Origin: Nostoc sp. KVJ3
GTDB taxonomy: Bacteria > Cyanobacteriota > Cyanobacteriia > Cyanobacteriales > Nostocaceae
Assembly: GCF_026127265.1 (NCBI RefSeq)
Contig: NZ_WWFG01000001.1
Coordinates: 1,680,501 to 1,744,500 of the forward strand
Reading direction: 5' to 3'
Length of the DNA: 64,000 bases
In this document: positions 9,867-18,712 of the stretch, piece after piece
Numbering within the stretch: the stretch's first letter is position 1
Layout of the letters: each line of letters opens with the position of its first letter
Made by a program: the position numbers and the translations under genes
The notes under the pieces: generated by a model
The model's input: only the letters and a program-made list of their open reading frames with translations
What the model was told of the DNA's origin: nothing
Database searches by the model: none

Positions 9867-10853
9867 ATGAATAATCTATCTTCCCTGTCTCTAGAACATG
9901 AGAAACCCCTATCTACTGCTGATGCAGTGCGTACTTATCTTCACGAAATTGGACGTATACCTCTATTAACAAATGAGCAAGAGATTAATTTAGCCAAGCA
10001 AGTTCAGAAAATGATGGATTTACTGGCTGCAAAAGAAAAATTAGCTATTCAATTAAAACGTCAACCGACACAACAAGAGTGGGTTGAAAACATAAATATT
10101 GCTGAAAAATCACTGCTGCAACAGCTACATCAGGGACATCAAGCCAAGCAGAAAATGATTCAGTCTAACCTCCGACTTGTAGTATCTATTGCGAAGAAGT
10201 ATCAAAGACATAACCTAGATTTTCTCGACTTAATTCAAGAAGGAAGTTTAGGTTTAGAACGAGGAGTTGAGAAATTTGATCCTACAAAAGGGTATAAATT
10301 TTCAACTTATGGCTATTGGTGGATTCGCCAGGCAATTACCAGAGCGATCGCTGAACAAGGGCGTACTATTCGCTTGCCTATTCATATTACAGAAAAACTG
10401 AACAAAATCAAGCGTGTTCAACGCGAACTAACTCAAAAATTAGGTCGTACTCCTACCGCAGTTGATATCGCTGAAGAACTATCTTTAGATCCTAAACAAA
10501 TTCGAGATTATTTACTCTTAGCACGTCAACCCGTCTCTCTAGAATTACGAGTTGGCTCAGAAAAAGATACAGAATTACAAGATATGTTGGAGGATAATGG
10601 TCTTTCCCCAGAGCTATACGCTGACCAAAAATTTCTTCAACAAAATATTCAAAATTTATTATTAAAATTAAATCCTCAGCAACGAGAAATATTAACTTTG
10701 CGTTTTGGTTTAACAGATGGAAATGAACTTTCTTTGGCAGAGATTGGTCAACGTATGGGTATTAGTCGAGAACGAGTGCGACAGATAGAACAACAAGCTT
10801 TGGGTATTTTACGAAGACATAAAGATAAGATGCATGGCTATCTAGCTAGTTAA
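9867..10853 (+). CDS. Group 2 RNA polymerase sigma factor (RpoD-like)
   Basis: From the ATG at 9867 the product has 328 residues. It contains region 1.2 (DAVRTYLHEIGRIPLL), region 2 (NLRLVVSIAKKYQ, LDLIQEGSLGLERGVEKFD and the -10 recognition stretch YKFSTYGYWWIRQAITRAI), region 3 and region 4.2 (LAEIGQRMGISRERVRQIE). The large 1.1 region of the primary sigma factor is missing, which marks it as group 2, the SigB/C/D/E type of cyanobacteria. A TTG at 9804 would add 21 residues unrelated to the family. GGAAG at 9851-9855 supports the ATG instead. These factors direct RNA polymerase to stress or nutrient promoters; which paralogue this is cannot be told. Confidence 0.93.
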   Translation: MNNLSSLSLEHEKPLSTADAVRTYLHEIGRIPLLTNEQEINLAKQVQKMMDLLAAKEKLAIQLKRQPTQQEWVENINIAEKSLLQQLHQGHQAKQKMIQSNLRLVVSIAKKYQRHNLDFLDLIQEGSLGLERGVEKFDPTKGYKFSTYGYWWIRQAITRAIAEQGRTIRLPIHITEKLNKIKRVQRELTQKLGRTPTAVDIAEELSLDPKQIRDYLLLARQPVSLELRVGSEKDTELQDMLEDNGLSPELYADQKFLQQNIQNLLLKLNPQQREILTLRFGLTDGNELSLAEIGQRMGISRERVRQIEQQALGILRRHKDKMHGYLAS

Positions 10854-10896
10854 TTACGTTAGGGTCGCGGTAGTGAATCCGCGACCCTAACGTAAT
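10853..10896 (+). terminator. Strong hairpin after the sigma factor gene
   Basis: Perfect 18-bp arms (10853-10870 and 10879-10896, with core TAGGGTCGCGG) enclose an 8-nt loop, starting at the stop codon. There is no run of T after it, so it may be a repeat-type palindrome serving as terminator or mRNA stabiliser. Confidence 0.55.
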
Positions 10897-10936
10897 AGAC
10901 ATCTGGTGAAATTAAATATGCGTTATCCATAACCCT

Positions 10937-10967
10937 TGTAGAGACGTAGCAGTGCTACGTCTCTACA
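10937..10967. repeat. Palindromic repeat (GAGACGTAGCA/TGCTACGTCTC)
   Basis: A nearly perfect 31-bp palindrome centred on AGCAGTGCT. A related sequence occurs at about 51578-51600, so this is a dispersed palindromic family, probably between transcription units. Confidence 0.65.
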
Positions 10968-11040
10968 TTCTTTTTCGGGAATGAGATGGAAAGTAATGCC
11001 CACCTCAGACTTTTTAAATATTTCTATGAAAGATTGGGGA

Positions 11041-11556
11041 TTATCCGGGATTGCTTTCGGGACTATCTTTTTTATGGTTTTGATGCCATTGCTGTATTTG
11101 TTGCTGCTGTTCGGGGGTTAGAACTGCTTTAATCTGCTCTCTTTCTGACTGCCGAATTTGTTTTATTTGGTCTTTCTGTGCTTGAGTCAGATTTAATTTA
11201 GCAAACATACCTCTTCCACCACGATGATGACGACGCTCACCTGTTTGCTGTTGACCCGTTTGCCCCTGAGCCTTACGCGCTTCCCACGCTGCCTTACGCG
11301 CTTGTTTCGCTGACTCAAACTGTGCTTTTTGACTTGGAGTGAAAACTTTATCTTCAATTTGCTGCCAAGTATTTTGGTGAATTATCTTAATTTGGCCTTT
11401 TTGGGCTTCTGTTAGATTTAGACGGTTTCCTTGGTGTGGAGTTTGTGCAAGTAGCACAGGAGAAGGAGAGGCTGTTTGCGCTTCAACAGCAAAGGAGGTT
11501 GCAGTTAAAGTTAGAGCGATGGCTCCAGCGATTAGCGAGAATGCTTTGAGTTTCAT
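11041..11556 (-). CDS. Spy/CpxP-like LTXXQ periplasmic protein
   Basis: This 171-residue protein has a signal peptide (about residues 1-26, ending VEAQ). Two LNLT(E/Q)AQK-type motifs (LNLTEAQKGQIK and LNLTQAQKDQIK) and a C-terminal LTPEQQQQIQ segment match the LTXXQ pattern of Spy/CpxP proteins. The middle is basic and Gln/His-rich. Relatives act as periplasmic chaperones or metal and envelope-stress sensors. The adjacent two-component pair at 11.8-13.7 kb could be its regulator, but this is only inferred from proximity. Confidence 0.78.
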   Translation of the reverse strand: MKLKAFSLIAGAIALTLTATSFAVEAQTASPSPVLLAQTPHQGNRLNLTEAQKGQIKIIHQNTWQQIEDKVFTPSQKAQFESAKQARKAAWEARKAQGQTGQQQTGERRHHRGGRGMFAKLNLTQAQKDQIKQIRQSEREQIKAVLTPEQQQQIQQWHQNHKKDSPESNPG

Positions 11557-11703
11557 TACTTATATTGTGGGTTTTTCCTGGTTGGATGCCATTATCATAA
11601 GAACTTATCCTTAGTAGTTACATGAGGAGAAAGTCATGGTTCTATCCATGACTAAAGTCATGATTGAATTTTTACCAATTTGATTGACAATAAATATTTA
11701 GGA

Positions 11704-11731
11704 GAGACGCGATTAACCGCATTTGTACAGG
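11704..11731. repeat. Dispersed TTGTACAG...ATTAATCGCGTCTC repeat, inverted copy
   Basis: GAGACGCGATTAACCGCATT plus TTGTACAGG is the reverse complement of the repeat found twice inside mutL (57515-57546 and 57953-57983) and in related form at 21551-21583. Here it is intergenic, upstream of the histidine kinase. Confidence 0.7.
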
Positions 11732-11787
11732 AGGTAGGAGTTAGGGGATAGGAGATAGACTTATTTGTAAATGGAGAAAAACAACTG

Positions 11788-13053
11788 ATGAATCGCCCAA
11801 TTAAAATTAACAAACATCCTTTTCCATCTCTGCTTTATCTGGAGTGGATATTACTGGCTATCACTGCATTGACAGCAGTTATACCACCTCCATTACGGCG
11901 ATTTCGTCCCAAACCTCCAGAACTATCAATTTGTGGTACATTTCCAGATTTATCAATTTGCAATTTCTTACCAGAACTATCAATTTATAGTCTGATTATT
12001 TTTGCATTAATGGGCTTAATCTTGCCTAGTAAGAACCAGGCATCTAAAATAATATACACATTTGTTGAAATTTTATTAATTTTGACAACTGGACTTTTCG
12101 GTGAAAGGTTTTCTCGCCTTTTTCCATTTCTTTATATAATTTTAGTTACTCGCAGTTGTCTGATTTTTAAATTGCCTGGGCGTTTATTTGTTACAAGTTT
12201 AGCATTTACATTATTTCTATTTACTACACAACTAAAATACCAACTATTCAATTTTCAAGCATCGCCACAGGCACAGGAACGTTCTCGATTTCTTAGCTTG
12301 AATTGGTCGTTGGTATTTGGCTTGAGTTTAGTTTTTGTATTGTTGATGATGAATGCAGTATTATCTGAACGGCACAGTCGAGAAAAACTAGCGATCGCTA
12401 ACGAAAAACTGCGTCAATATGCCATGCGAATTGAAAATCAAGCTACCTTAGAAGAACGGAACCGCATTGCTCGAGAAATTCATGATTCATTAGGGCATTC
12501 TCTGACTGCTTTAAATCTACAATTAGAAACCGCTTTAAAACTATGGCAATCTAACCCAGGTAAGGCTGAAACATTTCTAGCAACAGCAAAAGAATTAGGC
12601 TCAAAAGCGCTAAGAGATGTTCGTCAATCTGTTTCTACAATGCGTTCTAATCCTTTACAAGAACAGTCTTTAGAACGGGCGATCGCAAGTCTTGCAGAAA
12701 ACTTTCATCGCTCTAACGGCATTTTACCAATTTATCAAATTAACTTAGAATATTCTCTGCCATCTGAAATAAATACTGCTATTTACCGAATTATTCAAGA
12801 ATCATTAACCAATATATCTAAATATGCACAAGCAACAGAGGTTAAACTAGAACTTAATCAAATAAGAGGAAATTTACGATTGATAATTCAGGATAATGGT
12901 AGAGGTTTTGCTTTAGGTCAAAATACTACTGGTTTTGGACTTCATAGTATGCGCGATCGCACTTTAGCACTTGGAGGTGAGTTTAATATTAATAGCGCTC
13001 TTGGTTCCGGTTGCAAAATTACAGTTAATATTCCCTTAACAAGGTTGACATAA
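11788..13053 (+). CDS. NarL-type sensor histidine kinase
   Basis: The product has 421 residues. The N-terminal half is hydrophobic, with about five or six membrane helices (residues 15-200). A HisKA_3 domain follows, with the phospho-acceptor His232 in AREIHDSLGHSLTALNLQLE, and then a short ATPase domain with DNGRGF and GFGLHSMRDR. The N-terminal part includes three similar LSI-containing segments (PELSICGTFPDLSICNFLPE). The stop overlaps the start of the response regulator gene by one base (TAATG), so the two are translationally coupled. The stimulus is unknown. Confidence 0.92.
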   Translation: MNRPIKINKHPFPSLLYLEWILLAITALTAVIPPPLRRFRPKPPELSICGTFPDLSICNFLPELSIYSLIIFALMGLILPSKNQASKIIYTFVEILLILTTGLFGERFSRLFPFLYIILVTRSCLIFKLPGRLFVTSLAFTLFLFTTQLKYQLFNFQASPQAQERSRFLSLNWSLVFGLSLVFVLLMMNAVLSERHSREKLAIANEKLRQYAMRIENQATLEERNRIAREIHDSLGHSLTALNLQLETALKLWQSNPGKAETFLATAKELGSKALRDVRQSVSTMRSNPLQEQSLERAIASLAENFHRSNGILPIYQINLEYSLPSEINTAIYRIIQESLTNISKYAQATEVKLELNQIRGNLRLIIQDNGRGFALGQNTTGFGLHSMRDRTLALGGEFNINSALGSGCKITVNIPLTRLT

Positions 13054-13715
13054 TGATTAAAGTATTGTTGGTAGATGACCAAGGTTTAATTCGTCAAGGA
13101 TTAAGAGCGTTATTAGAATTAGAACCAGATTTAGAAATAGTAGCAGAAGGAGAAAATGGTGAACAAGCAATTAATTTAGTTGCTGAATTTCAGCCAGATG
13201 TGGTATTGCTGGATATCAGAATGCCCATTATGGATGGAGTCGCAGCTACACTGGAAATTCAAAAACGTTTTGCAAAAACTAAAATTTTAGTACTAACGAC
13301 TTTTGATGATGATGAATATGTATCAGCAGCCTTAAAAAATGGGGCAATGGGTTATTTATTAAAAGATACACCATCAGAAGAATTAGCTGTTGCTATTCGT
13401 GCCGTTTATAAAGGATATACTCAATTAGGGCCAGGTATAGTTAAAAAACTATTAACTCAGTTTTCTCATGGGACACAAACCCAGTCACCCCCTGTACCAT
13501 CTACTTTAACTGAACTTACTCCTAGAGAAAAAGAGGTTTTGCGGTTAATTGCTACAGGCGCTAGTAACCGAGAAATTGCTCAAAGACTCTACATTTCTGA
13601 GGGGACGGTAAAAAATCATGTTACGAATATTTTAAACAGGTTAAATTTGCGCGATCGCACTCAAGCTGCGATTTGGGCAAATACTTATTTACCCTATTTA
13701 AATGAGCCAAGTTAA
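13053..13715 (+). CDS. NarL/FixJ-family response regulator
   Basis: The product has 220 residues. The receiver domain has acidic residues in VDDQ and the phospho-acceptor Asp54 in VVLLDIRMP. The C-terminal LuxR-type helix-turn-helix is LTPREKEVLRLIATGASNREIAQRL followed by GTVKNHVTNIL. It is the cognate partner of the kinase just upstream, from the one-base overlap. It should bind DNA as a dimer after phosphorylation. Its targets are not evident; the Spy-like gene at 11.0-11.6 kb is one candidate. Confidence 0.95.
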   Translation: MIKVLLVDDQGLIRQGLRALLELEPDLEIVAEGENGEQAINLVAEFQPDVVLLDIRMPIMDGVAATLEIQKRFAKTKILVLTTFDDDEYVSAALKNGAMGYLLKDTPSEELAVAIRAVYKGYTQLGPGIVKKLLTQFSHGTQTQSPPVPSTLTELTPREKEVLRLIATGASNREIAQRLYISEGTVKNHVTNILNRLNLRDRTQAAIWANTYLPYLNEPS

Positions 13716-13739
13716 ATAATAGGTTTAGATTGGCTAGGA

Positions 13740-13768
13740 GGTGTGTTACTGCATTAGCATAACGCACC
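13740..13768. terminator. Bidirectional hairpin between convergent genes
   Basis: Arms GGTGTGTTA and TAACGCACC (one G-T pair) enclose an 11-nt loop. The hairpin lies between the response regulator and the convergent deaminase gene. Confidence 0.5.
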
Positions 13769-13790
13769 GTAAAGTTCAATGTATCGTAGC

Positions 13791-14234
13791 TTATTTAAAT
13801 AACTCCAAACATTCATTTTTCAAAACGTCTTTAGTAACTTTTAGAGTTCTAAATGATTTAGCAATCACCTCTTCGCAAGATATATTAATTTGTGATTGAT
13901 TTATCGAGATTAAATCTTGAATTGAAGCCCCATAGACAATTTCTGATAAACCACTCCAGACACAAGCAGCTGCACACATTGGACAAGGTTCGCCAGTTGT
14001 ATATATGCTATAACCTTCTAAAGCGGGGTTTTTAAGTTTAGCTGTTAAACTGCGAATAACGTTAATTTCCGCATGGGCTGACGGATCGTTATCTCTCCTA
14101 ACAGTATTATGAGCTACAGCCATGACTTCGTTATCTTTAACAATCACTGCACCGTAAGGCGCATCTCCTTTTTTTGCTTCTGCCAATGCTAGACGCATAA
14201 AATATTCTGAGTTCATATAAGCTGAGGTTAACAT
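13791..14234 (-). CDS. Nucleoside/guanine deaminase-like protein (CDA fold)
   Basis: This 147-residue protein has the zinc site of the cytidine deaminase superfamily: SAHAE (His54, Glu56) and PCPMC (Cys84 and Cys87). The pattern EPCPMCAAACVWSGLSEIVYG resembles guanine deaminase and tRNA adenosine deaminase-like enzymes. The conserved region begins at MNSEYFMRLAL, so Met7 (about 14216) may be the real start. The exact substrate (guanine, cytosine or a nucleoside) cannot be decided from sequence. Confidence 0.85.
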   Translation of the reverse strand: MLTSAYMNSEYFMRLALAEAKKGDAPYGAVIVKDNEVMAVAHNTVRRDNDPSAHAEINVIRSLTAKLKNPALEGYSIYTTGEPCPMCAAACVWSGLSEIVYGASIQDLISINQSQINISCEEVIAKSFRTLKVTKDVLKNECLELFK

Positions 14235-14304
14235 AAGGATAATGATTAATAATATCGTATTTCTAATGCTATAACTGGGAATTAGGATTAGTTAATGATC
14301 GAAT

Positions 14305-15096
14305 ATGTTACTGAGCAGACAAGAAACAGAATTTTACTTAAAAGACTTAGAAACACCAATAGGTAAAGCGATTAATTTAACGCTTGCCGTTATGGTGTTA
14401 CTATCATCAGGGATTTTTGTAGCAGAAACTTATAACATTCCTGATTCTGTGCGGTTTAAATTGAATCTTGTCGATACTGCGATCGTTATCATCTTCGCGG
14501 TGGAATATTCACTCCGTCTGTGGAGTGCAGAAAATAAAATTAAGTATATTTTTAGTTTTTATTCGATTATTGATTTATTGGCGATTTTACCATTCTTTCT
14601 CGGAATGGTGGATATCAGCTTTATCCGGCTATTGCGATGGTTTCGGATTTTAAGATTAATCAGATTTATAGATAGAAAATTTCTATTCGCCACCATCAGC
14701 ACCGAAGATGGAATGATTTTTGCGCGAATATTATTTACATTATTTGCAATTGTTTTTATTTATTCTGGCTTAATTTATCAAGTAGAGCATCCAGTTAATC
14801 CTGAAAATTACGGTACATTTTTGGATGCCTTTTATTTCTCTGTTGTCACGATGACAACTGTGGGATTTGGTGATGTTATTCCAATTTCAGAATTAGGACG
14901 CTTGTTAACAGTGCTGATGATTTTTACCGGAATTGCGCTGATTCCTTGGCAAGTGGGAGATTTAATTAAGCGAGTGGTGAAAACTGCTAATCAGGTGGAA
15001 ACAGTTTGTTCAAGTTGTGGTTTAGCTTTTCATGATGTGGATGCGGGGTTTTGCAAAAGGTGCGGGACTAAGTTACCTAGTCGTAGGGTTGATTGA
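14305..15096 (+). CDS. Voltage-gated potassium channel with C-terminal zinc ribbon
   Basis: This 263-residue protein has six membrane segments. S4 is rich in arginine (LLRWFRILRLIRFIDRK, about residues 109-125). The pore carries the selectivity filter TTVGFGD (residues 184-190), which identifies a K+ channel. After S6 (GIALIPWQVGDLIKRVV) comes a compact C-terminal ribbon with two CxxC knuckles, CSSC and CKRC, likely binding one zinc. The channel is short, lacking a cyclic-nucleotide or RCK domain, so the ribbon may be the regulatory part (inference). Confidence 0.9.
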   Translation: MLLSRQETEFYLKDLETPIGKAINLTLAVMVLLSSGIFVAETYNIPDSVRFKLNLVDTAIVIIFAVEYSLRLWSAENKIKYIFSFYSIIDLLAILPFFLGMVDISFIRLLRWFRILRLIRFIDRKFLFATISTEDGMIFARILFTLFAIVFIYSGLIYQVEHPVNPENYGTFLDAFYFSVVTMTTVGFGDVIPISELGRLLTVLMIFTGIALIPWQVGDLIKRVVKTANQVETVCSSCGLAFHDVDAGFCKRCGTKLPSRRVD

Positions 15097-15345
15097 TATT
15101 GTGTTCGCAATGACATTTTATAAGCGATCGAGCGAACACGATATGAGACAAGAGAAGTAAGTTCAGATTTCTCAGCGTTTTTTATCGTGGCGGTAGAGGA
15201 GGATAAAATTTAGTGTGTGCTATAATAATACGGCTAAGTAAATTCAGATACTTGAGAAAGCCAAATGTTCTAAAAAACCGCTGCAAACATTGAGACATTT
15301 AATTTCTCTGAACTTGAAGTAATTCCCTATAAAGGAGTAAAGGCA

Positions 15346-16416
15346 ATGAATGCATTACTGCATAATCCTATTGCAGATATGTATGGGCCAGACTTTTTGC
15401 TGTTTTATTGCTCTGTGATTGCGATCGCATTTGTAGTCTGCTGGCAGCTAATACAAGATCCAACCAAGAACCAGCCTCTGCCGTTAATTCCTGCCGAACC
15501 AGATCCTCACGAAATCGCTTATTTGCGTTCCCAAGAAACAGGAATCGCCGATGTAGCCTTATTTGACTTGATTGTTCGGGGTTATTTACAAGTCAATGAA
15601 CAATCCATCAGCCAAGTACCAAATCATCCTGATGTATCTCAGCTAGAGCCAATAGAGCGTGAGGTATTCGATCGATTGTCTTCCTCATCCACAGCGAAAA
15701 CATCTCTTTGGTTGGCAACCCAGAGTATCCAGTCATACAGCAATGCTTATGAAGAAAAACTACAAAATGAGCAACTGTTGTATGCTTCCCAGTGGCAAGA
15801 ACGGAATATCAAAGTTGGCTTGATTGCGGCGATGATTATTTTCAGTTTGGGGGGCTATAAGCTACTCATAGCCTTGGGTAAAGGACGCTATAACGTAGGT
15901 TTTTTAATCGCAATTGGTGGATTATCCATTATCTTTCTGCTGTGGTTTGTCAGTAGGCATACGCATCTTAGTTATCGAGGCAAAGTGTATCTGCAACAAC
16001 TTCAAGCAACATTTTCCCGATTGCAGCAGAAGGTAAAGTATGACATCCCTTCTGTATTTGACTACAACTTACTGGTGGCACTATTTGGCGTTGAGGCACT
16101 GGCTGGAACCTCTTATGACTCTTACTACAAAGCATTTTTTCCGTCAATATTTTTGAGAACAGCTAGCAAACTAGAGAGTTCTTATGGTAGCTCATCCAGT
16201 ATGTGTAGTTCTGGCTGTAGATTATCAGACTCTAGTAGTTCTGACAGTAGTCGTTCTAGCAGTAGTAATTCTGGCACGAACTCCTCATGCAGCAGTAGTT
16301 CTGGCTGTAGCTCCTCATGCAGCAGTAGTTCTGACAGTGGCTCCTCATGCAGTAGTAGCTCATGTAGCAGCAGTTCCTGCGGTGGTGGTGGCTGTGGTGG
16401 CTGTGGAGGAGGTTAA
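15346..16416 (+). CDS. TIGR04222-like membrane protein with Ser/Cys/Gly-rich C-terminal tail (possible RiPP-type substrate)
   Basis: This 356-residue protein has an N-terminal membrane helix (about 18-36), a soluble domain and a central pair of helices (about 158-205). From about residue 278 the tail is almost entirely Ser, Cys and Gly, with about ten cysteines, ending CGGGGCGGCGGG. The architecture resembles proteins carrying the TIGR04222 domain. It is the first gene of an operon: the DUF692 enzyme starts 5 bp after its stop, and its ribosome site lies within the last glycine codons. Cys-rich C-termini next to DUF692 enzymes are a mark of RiPP precursors. The inference is that the tail is modified by the downstream enzyme. 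Confidence 0.75.
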   Translation: MNALLHNPIADMYGPDFLLFYCSVIAIAFVVCWQLIQDPTKNQPLPLIPAEPDPHEIAYLRSQETGIADVALFDLIVRGYLQVNEQSISQVPNHPDVSQLEPIEREVFDRLSSSSTAKTSLWLATQSIQSYSNAYEEKLQNEQLLYASQWQERNIKVGLIAAMIIFSLGGYKLLIALGKGRYNVGFLIAIGGLSIIFLLWFVSRHTHLSYRGKVYLQQLQATFSRLQQKVKYDIPSVFDYNLLVALFGVEALAGTSYDSYYKAFFPSIFLRTASKLESSYGSSSSMCSSGCRLSDSSSSDSSRSSSSNSGTNSSCSSSSGCSSSCSSSSDSGSSCSSSSCSSSSCGGGGCGGCGGG

Positions 16417-16421
16417 GAGCA

Positions 16422-17255
16422 ATGCTTTCTCATCTTCCTACTTTAGGCGTGGGGTTGGGTTTTCGGGAACCGTTTAAAAGCGATCTGTTTCTCAACCGTC
16501 AGCAGGTTGACTTTTTAGAAATTGTTGCCGAACACTATCTAGATGCATCTTGGCAAAAACAGCAGGAGTTAGAATTACTTGCTGCTCATTTCCCGATAAT
16601 TCCCCACGCGATTAATCTTTCGTTAGGTAGTGCTGAAGGCTTGGATACAGATTACTTACGCAAACTGGCAGCATTAATTAAGCAACTCAACCCACCTTGG
16701 TGGAGTGAGCATATCTGCTTTACAAAAGCGGGTGGAGTTGATATCGGGCATTTGTCGCCGCTACCTTATACCCAAGAAGCTGTGGAAGTACTTTGTCGTA
16801 ATATTGCCGAAGTGCGGCGCTGGATTGATGTACCGCTGATTCTAGAAAATATCACCTATATGGTGAAGCTTCCAGGTGCAGAAATGACTGAAGCCCAGTT
16901 TTTAGCCGAGGTGGTAGAACGTTCTGATTGTGGACTGTTATTAGATATAACGAATCTCCACACTAATGCTGTGAACTACGCCTATGATGTCCATGAGTTT
17001 TTGCAACAATTACCGAGCGATCGCATCGTACAATTACATTTTGTTGGTGGACATTGGCATGATGGTGTATTAATTGACAGTCATTCGCAGTCTACGCCCG
17101 TGGAAGTATGGCAGCTGATGGAGGAAGTTGTCGCCCGTGTTCCAGTTAAAGGGATTATTCTAGAACGGGATGAAAACTTGCCACCCTTTGCAGAGTTGAC
17201 AAAAGAATTACAAAAAGCACGGGACATTAGCAGGAGTTATGGTAGATGGGGTTAG
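16422..17255 (+). CDS. DUF692 / MNIO family enzyme (multinuclear non-heme iron oxidase, BufB/MbnB-like)
   Basis: This 277-residue TIM-barrel-type protein has the DUF692 landmarks: GVGLGFREPF at the start, EIVAEHYLD, PHAINLSLGSAEGLD, WWSEHICF, ILENITYM, LLLDITNLHTNA, QLHFVGGHW and ILERDENLPPF. The conserved His, Asp, Glu and Asn of these motifs bind two or three irons in characterised members. Those members oxidise cysteine or other residues of peptides, for example forming oxazolone/thioamide, thiooxazole or excised Cys. It sits between the Cys-rich protein and a partner gene with which it overlaps by 10 bp. Confidence 0.92.
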   Translation: MLSHLPTLGVGLGFREPFKSDLFLNRQQVDFLEIVAEHYLDASWQKQQELELLAAHFPIIPHAINLSLGSAEGLDTDYLRKLAALIKQLNPPWWSEHICFTKAGGVDIGHLSPLPYTQEAVEVLCRNIAEVRRWIDVPLILENITYMVKLPGAEMTEAQFLAEVVERSDCGLLLDITNLHTNAVNYAYDVHEFLQQLPSDRIVQLHFVGGHWHDGVLIDSHSQSTPVEVWQLMEEVVARVPVKGIILERDENLPPFAELTKELQKARDISRSYGRWG

Positions 17256-17812
17256 CACAAACCCAGGAAGTTTTAGCCAAACTTTACACCAATACGGAAT
17301 TTAGAGAGCGTTTCTTTGCTAACCCAGAAACCGTTGCCGCAGAGTTGGGGTTGAGTTGTGATGAAGCCCAAAAGTTCGCTCAACTTTCAGCACAAGAGGT
17401 AAATATCTTTGCAAATTCTCTGAAGTGGAAACGGTTAGGGGAAGTACGCGAACTACTTCCACGCACTGCGCGGGCGTTGGGTAAAAATTTTACTGCCTTG
17501 TTTTGGCGATATGCCCAAACCCATTTACCAAAAGGAATCAAAAAACACAGGGAAGATGCGATCGCTTTTGCTAACTTTATCACCAGAGTTGCTCAAGCGG
17601 AAAACGTAGCTCCACCTTGGATTGACGATTTGGTGCGCTATGAAAAAACATGGTTGTTGGCTAATGAACCTAGTAGCCGCTTGAATGTGTCTTGGTTCCG
17701 TTATCCTATTGGCATAGCGAGTCTAGACGCAATGAATCCTAAACCAACGATCGCAATTTGGTTTCGCCTATCGGAGCGATCGCAACTGCGGCATATCGTG
17801 CGATCGTTATAA
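17246..17812 (+). CDS. MNIO partner protein (DUF2063/BufC-like or helical recognition protein)
   Basis: This 188-residue, mostly helical protein overlaps the DUF692 gene by 10 bp and is therefore translationally coupled. The N-terminal stretch TQEVLAKLYTNTEFRERFFANPETVAAELGL resembles the N-terminus of partner proteins found beside DUF692 enzymes, which help recognise the peptide substrate. The C-terminus has several HIP1 octamers in its DNA and a short, possibly drifting end (SERSQLRHIVRSL). The assignment as a recognition partner rests on position and weak resemblance. Confidence 0.65.
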   Translation: MGLAQTQEVLAKLYTNTEFRERFFANPETVAAELGLSCDEAQKFAQLSAQEVNIFANSLKWKRLGEVRELLPRTARALGKNFTALFWRYAQTHLPKGIKKHREDAIAFANFITRVAQAENVAPPWIDDLVRYEKTWLLANEPSSRLNVSWFRYPIGIASLDAMNPKPTIAIWFRLSERSQLRHIVRSL

Positions 17813-17866
17813 TAGCATCCTAATTACCAGGTAGTTCACAGCCTTTCGGGAAAGAAAATATAACCA

Positions 17867-18712
17867 ATGCCTAACCTCAACTTCATTTCAGAATATAAAA
17901 GCTTTGGTGGCAAACTCGGTTTTTACAGTCATCCCTCCTCAACCTGTAACGGTGAAATGCGCTTTGCTGTCTATCAACCACCACAAGCAACTCAAAAACC
18001 TGTACCAATTCTCTATTTTCTCTCTGGGTTAACTTGCACGGAAGAAAATTTTATGGGTAAGGCGGGGGCGCAACGCTACGCGGCTGAGTACGGTTTGATG
18101 CTGGTTGTACCAGATACTAGCCCCCGTAATAGTGGCATTGCAGGTGAGGATGATGATTGGGACTTTGGCACAGGTGCGGGCTTTTATGTTGATGCTACAG
18201 AGGAACCGTGGCGGAAAAACTACCAAATGTATAGTTATGTCGTCCAGGAATTACCTGCTTTAATTACCGCAAATTTCCCCACTCAACCAGATAAACAAGG
18301 TATTTTCGGTCATTCGATGGGGGGACATGGGGCGCTAGTCTGTGCGATGAGAAACCCAGAACTCTACAAATCAGTATCAGCCTTAGCACCGATCGCTGCA
18401 CCTATGCGTTGTCCTTGGGGTCAAAAGGCTTTTAGTGGTTATCTTGGGAGAAACCAAGAAAGTTGGCGTGCTTATGATGCTAGTGAATTGGTAATAAAAT
18501 TAGGATATCACAGTTCAATTCTTATCGATCAAGGGACTGCTGATAAATTTTTAGCCGAACAATTACTGCCAGAGGTGTTTGAGCAAGCTTGTGCAGATGT
18601 TAAGCAGCCGCTAAACTTGCGTTACCAAGAAGGTTATGACCACAGTTATTATTTTATCGCTAGTTTTATTGGAGATCATATCCGTCACCATGCGATCGCT
18701 TTATTGAAATAA
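17867..18712 (+). CDS. fghA: S-formylglutathione hydrolase
   Basis: This 281-residue esterase-D-type alpha/beta hydrolase has the nucleophile elbow GHSMGGHGAL (Ser150), the oxyanion segment YFLSGLTCTEENFM and a C-terminal His in YDHSYYFIASF. It completes glutathione-dependent formaldehyde detoxification by splitting S-formylglutathione into formate and glutathione. The partner alcohol dehydrogenase (frmA/adhC) is not in the window. The gene begins 54 bp after the MNIO operon, but a shared function is unlikely. Confidence 0.93.
   Translation: MPNLNFISEYKSFGGKLGFYSHPSSTCNGEMRFAVYQPPQATQKPVPILYFLSGLTCTEENFMGKAGAQRYAAEYGLMLVVPDTSPRNSGIAGEDDDWDFGTGAGFYVDATEEPWRKNYQMYSYVVQELPALITANFPTQPDKQGIFGHSMGGHGALVCAMRNPELYKSVSALAPIAAPMRCPWGQKAFSGYLGRNQESWRAYDASELVIKLGYHSSILIDQGTADKFLAEQLLPEVFEQACADVKQPLNLRYQEGYDHSYYFIASFIGDHIRHHAIALLK

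Noticed and set aside
16184..16477. Val/Ala-rich frame overlapping the Ser/Cys tail
   Set aside because: It is the second frame of the low-complexity repeat; the Ser/Cys frame continues a real upstream protein.
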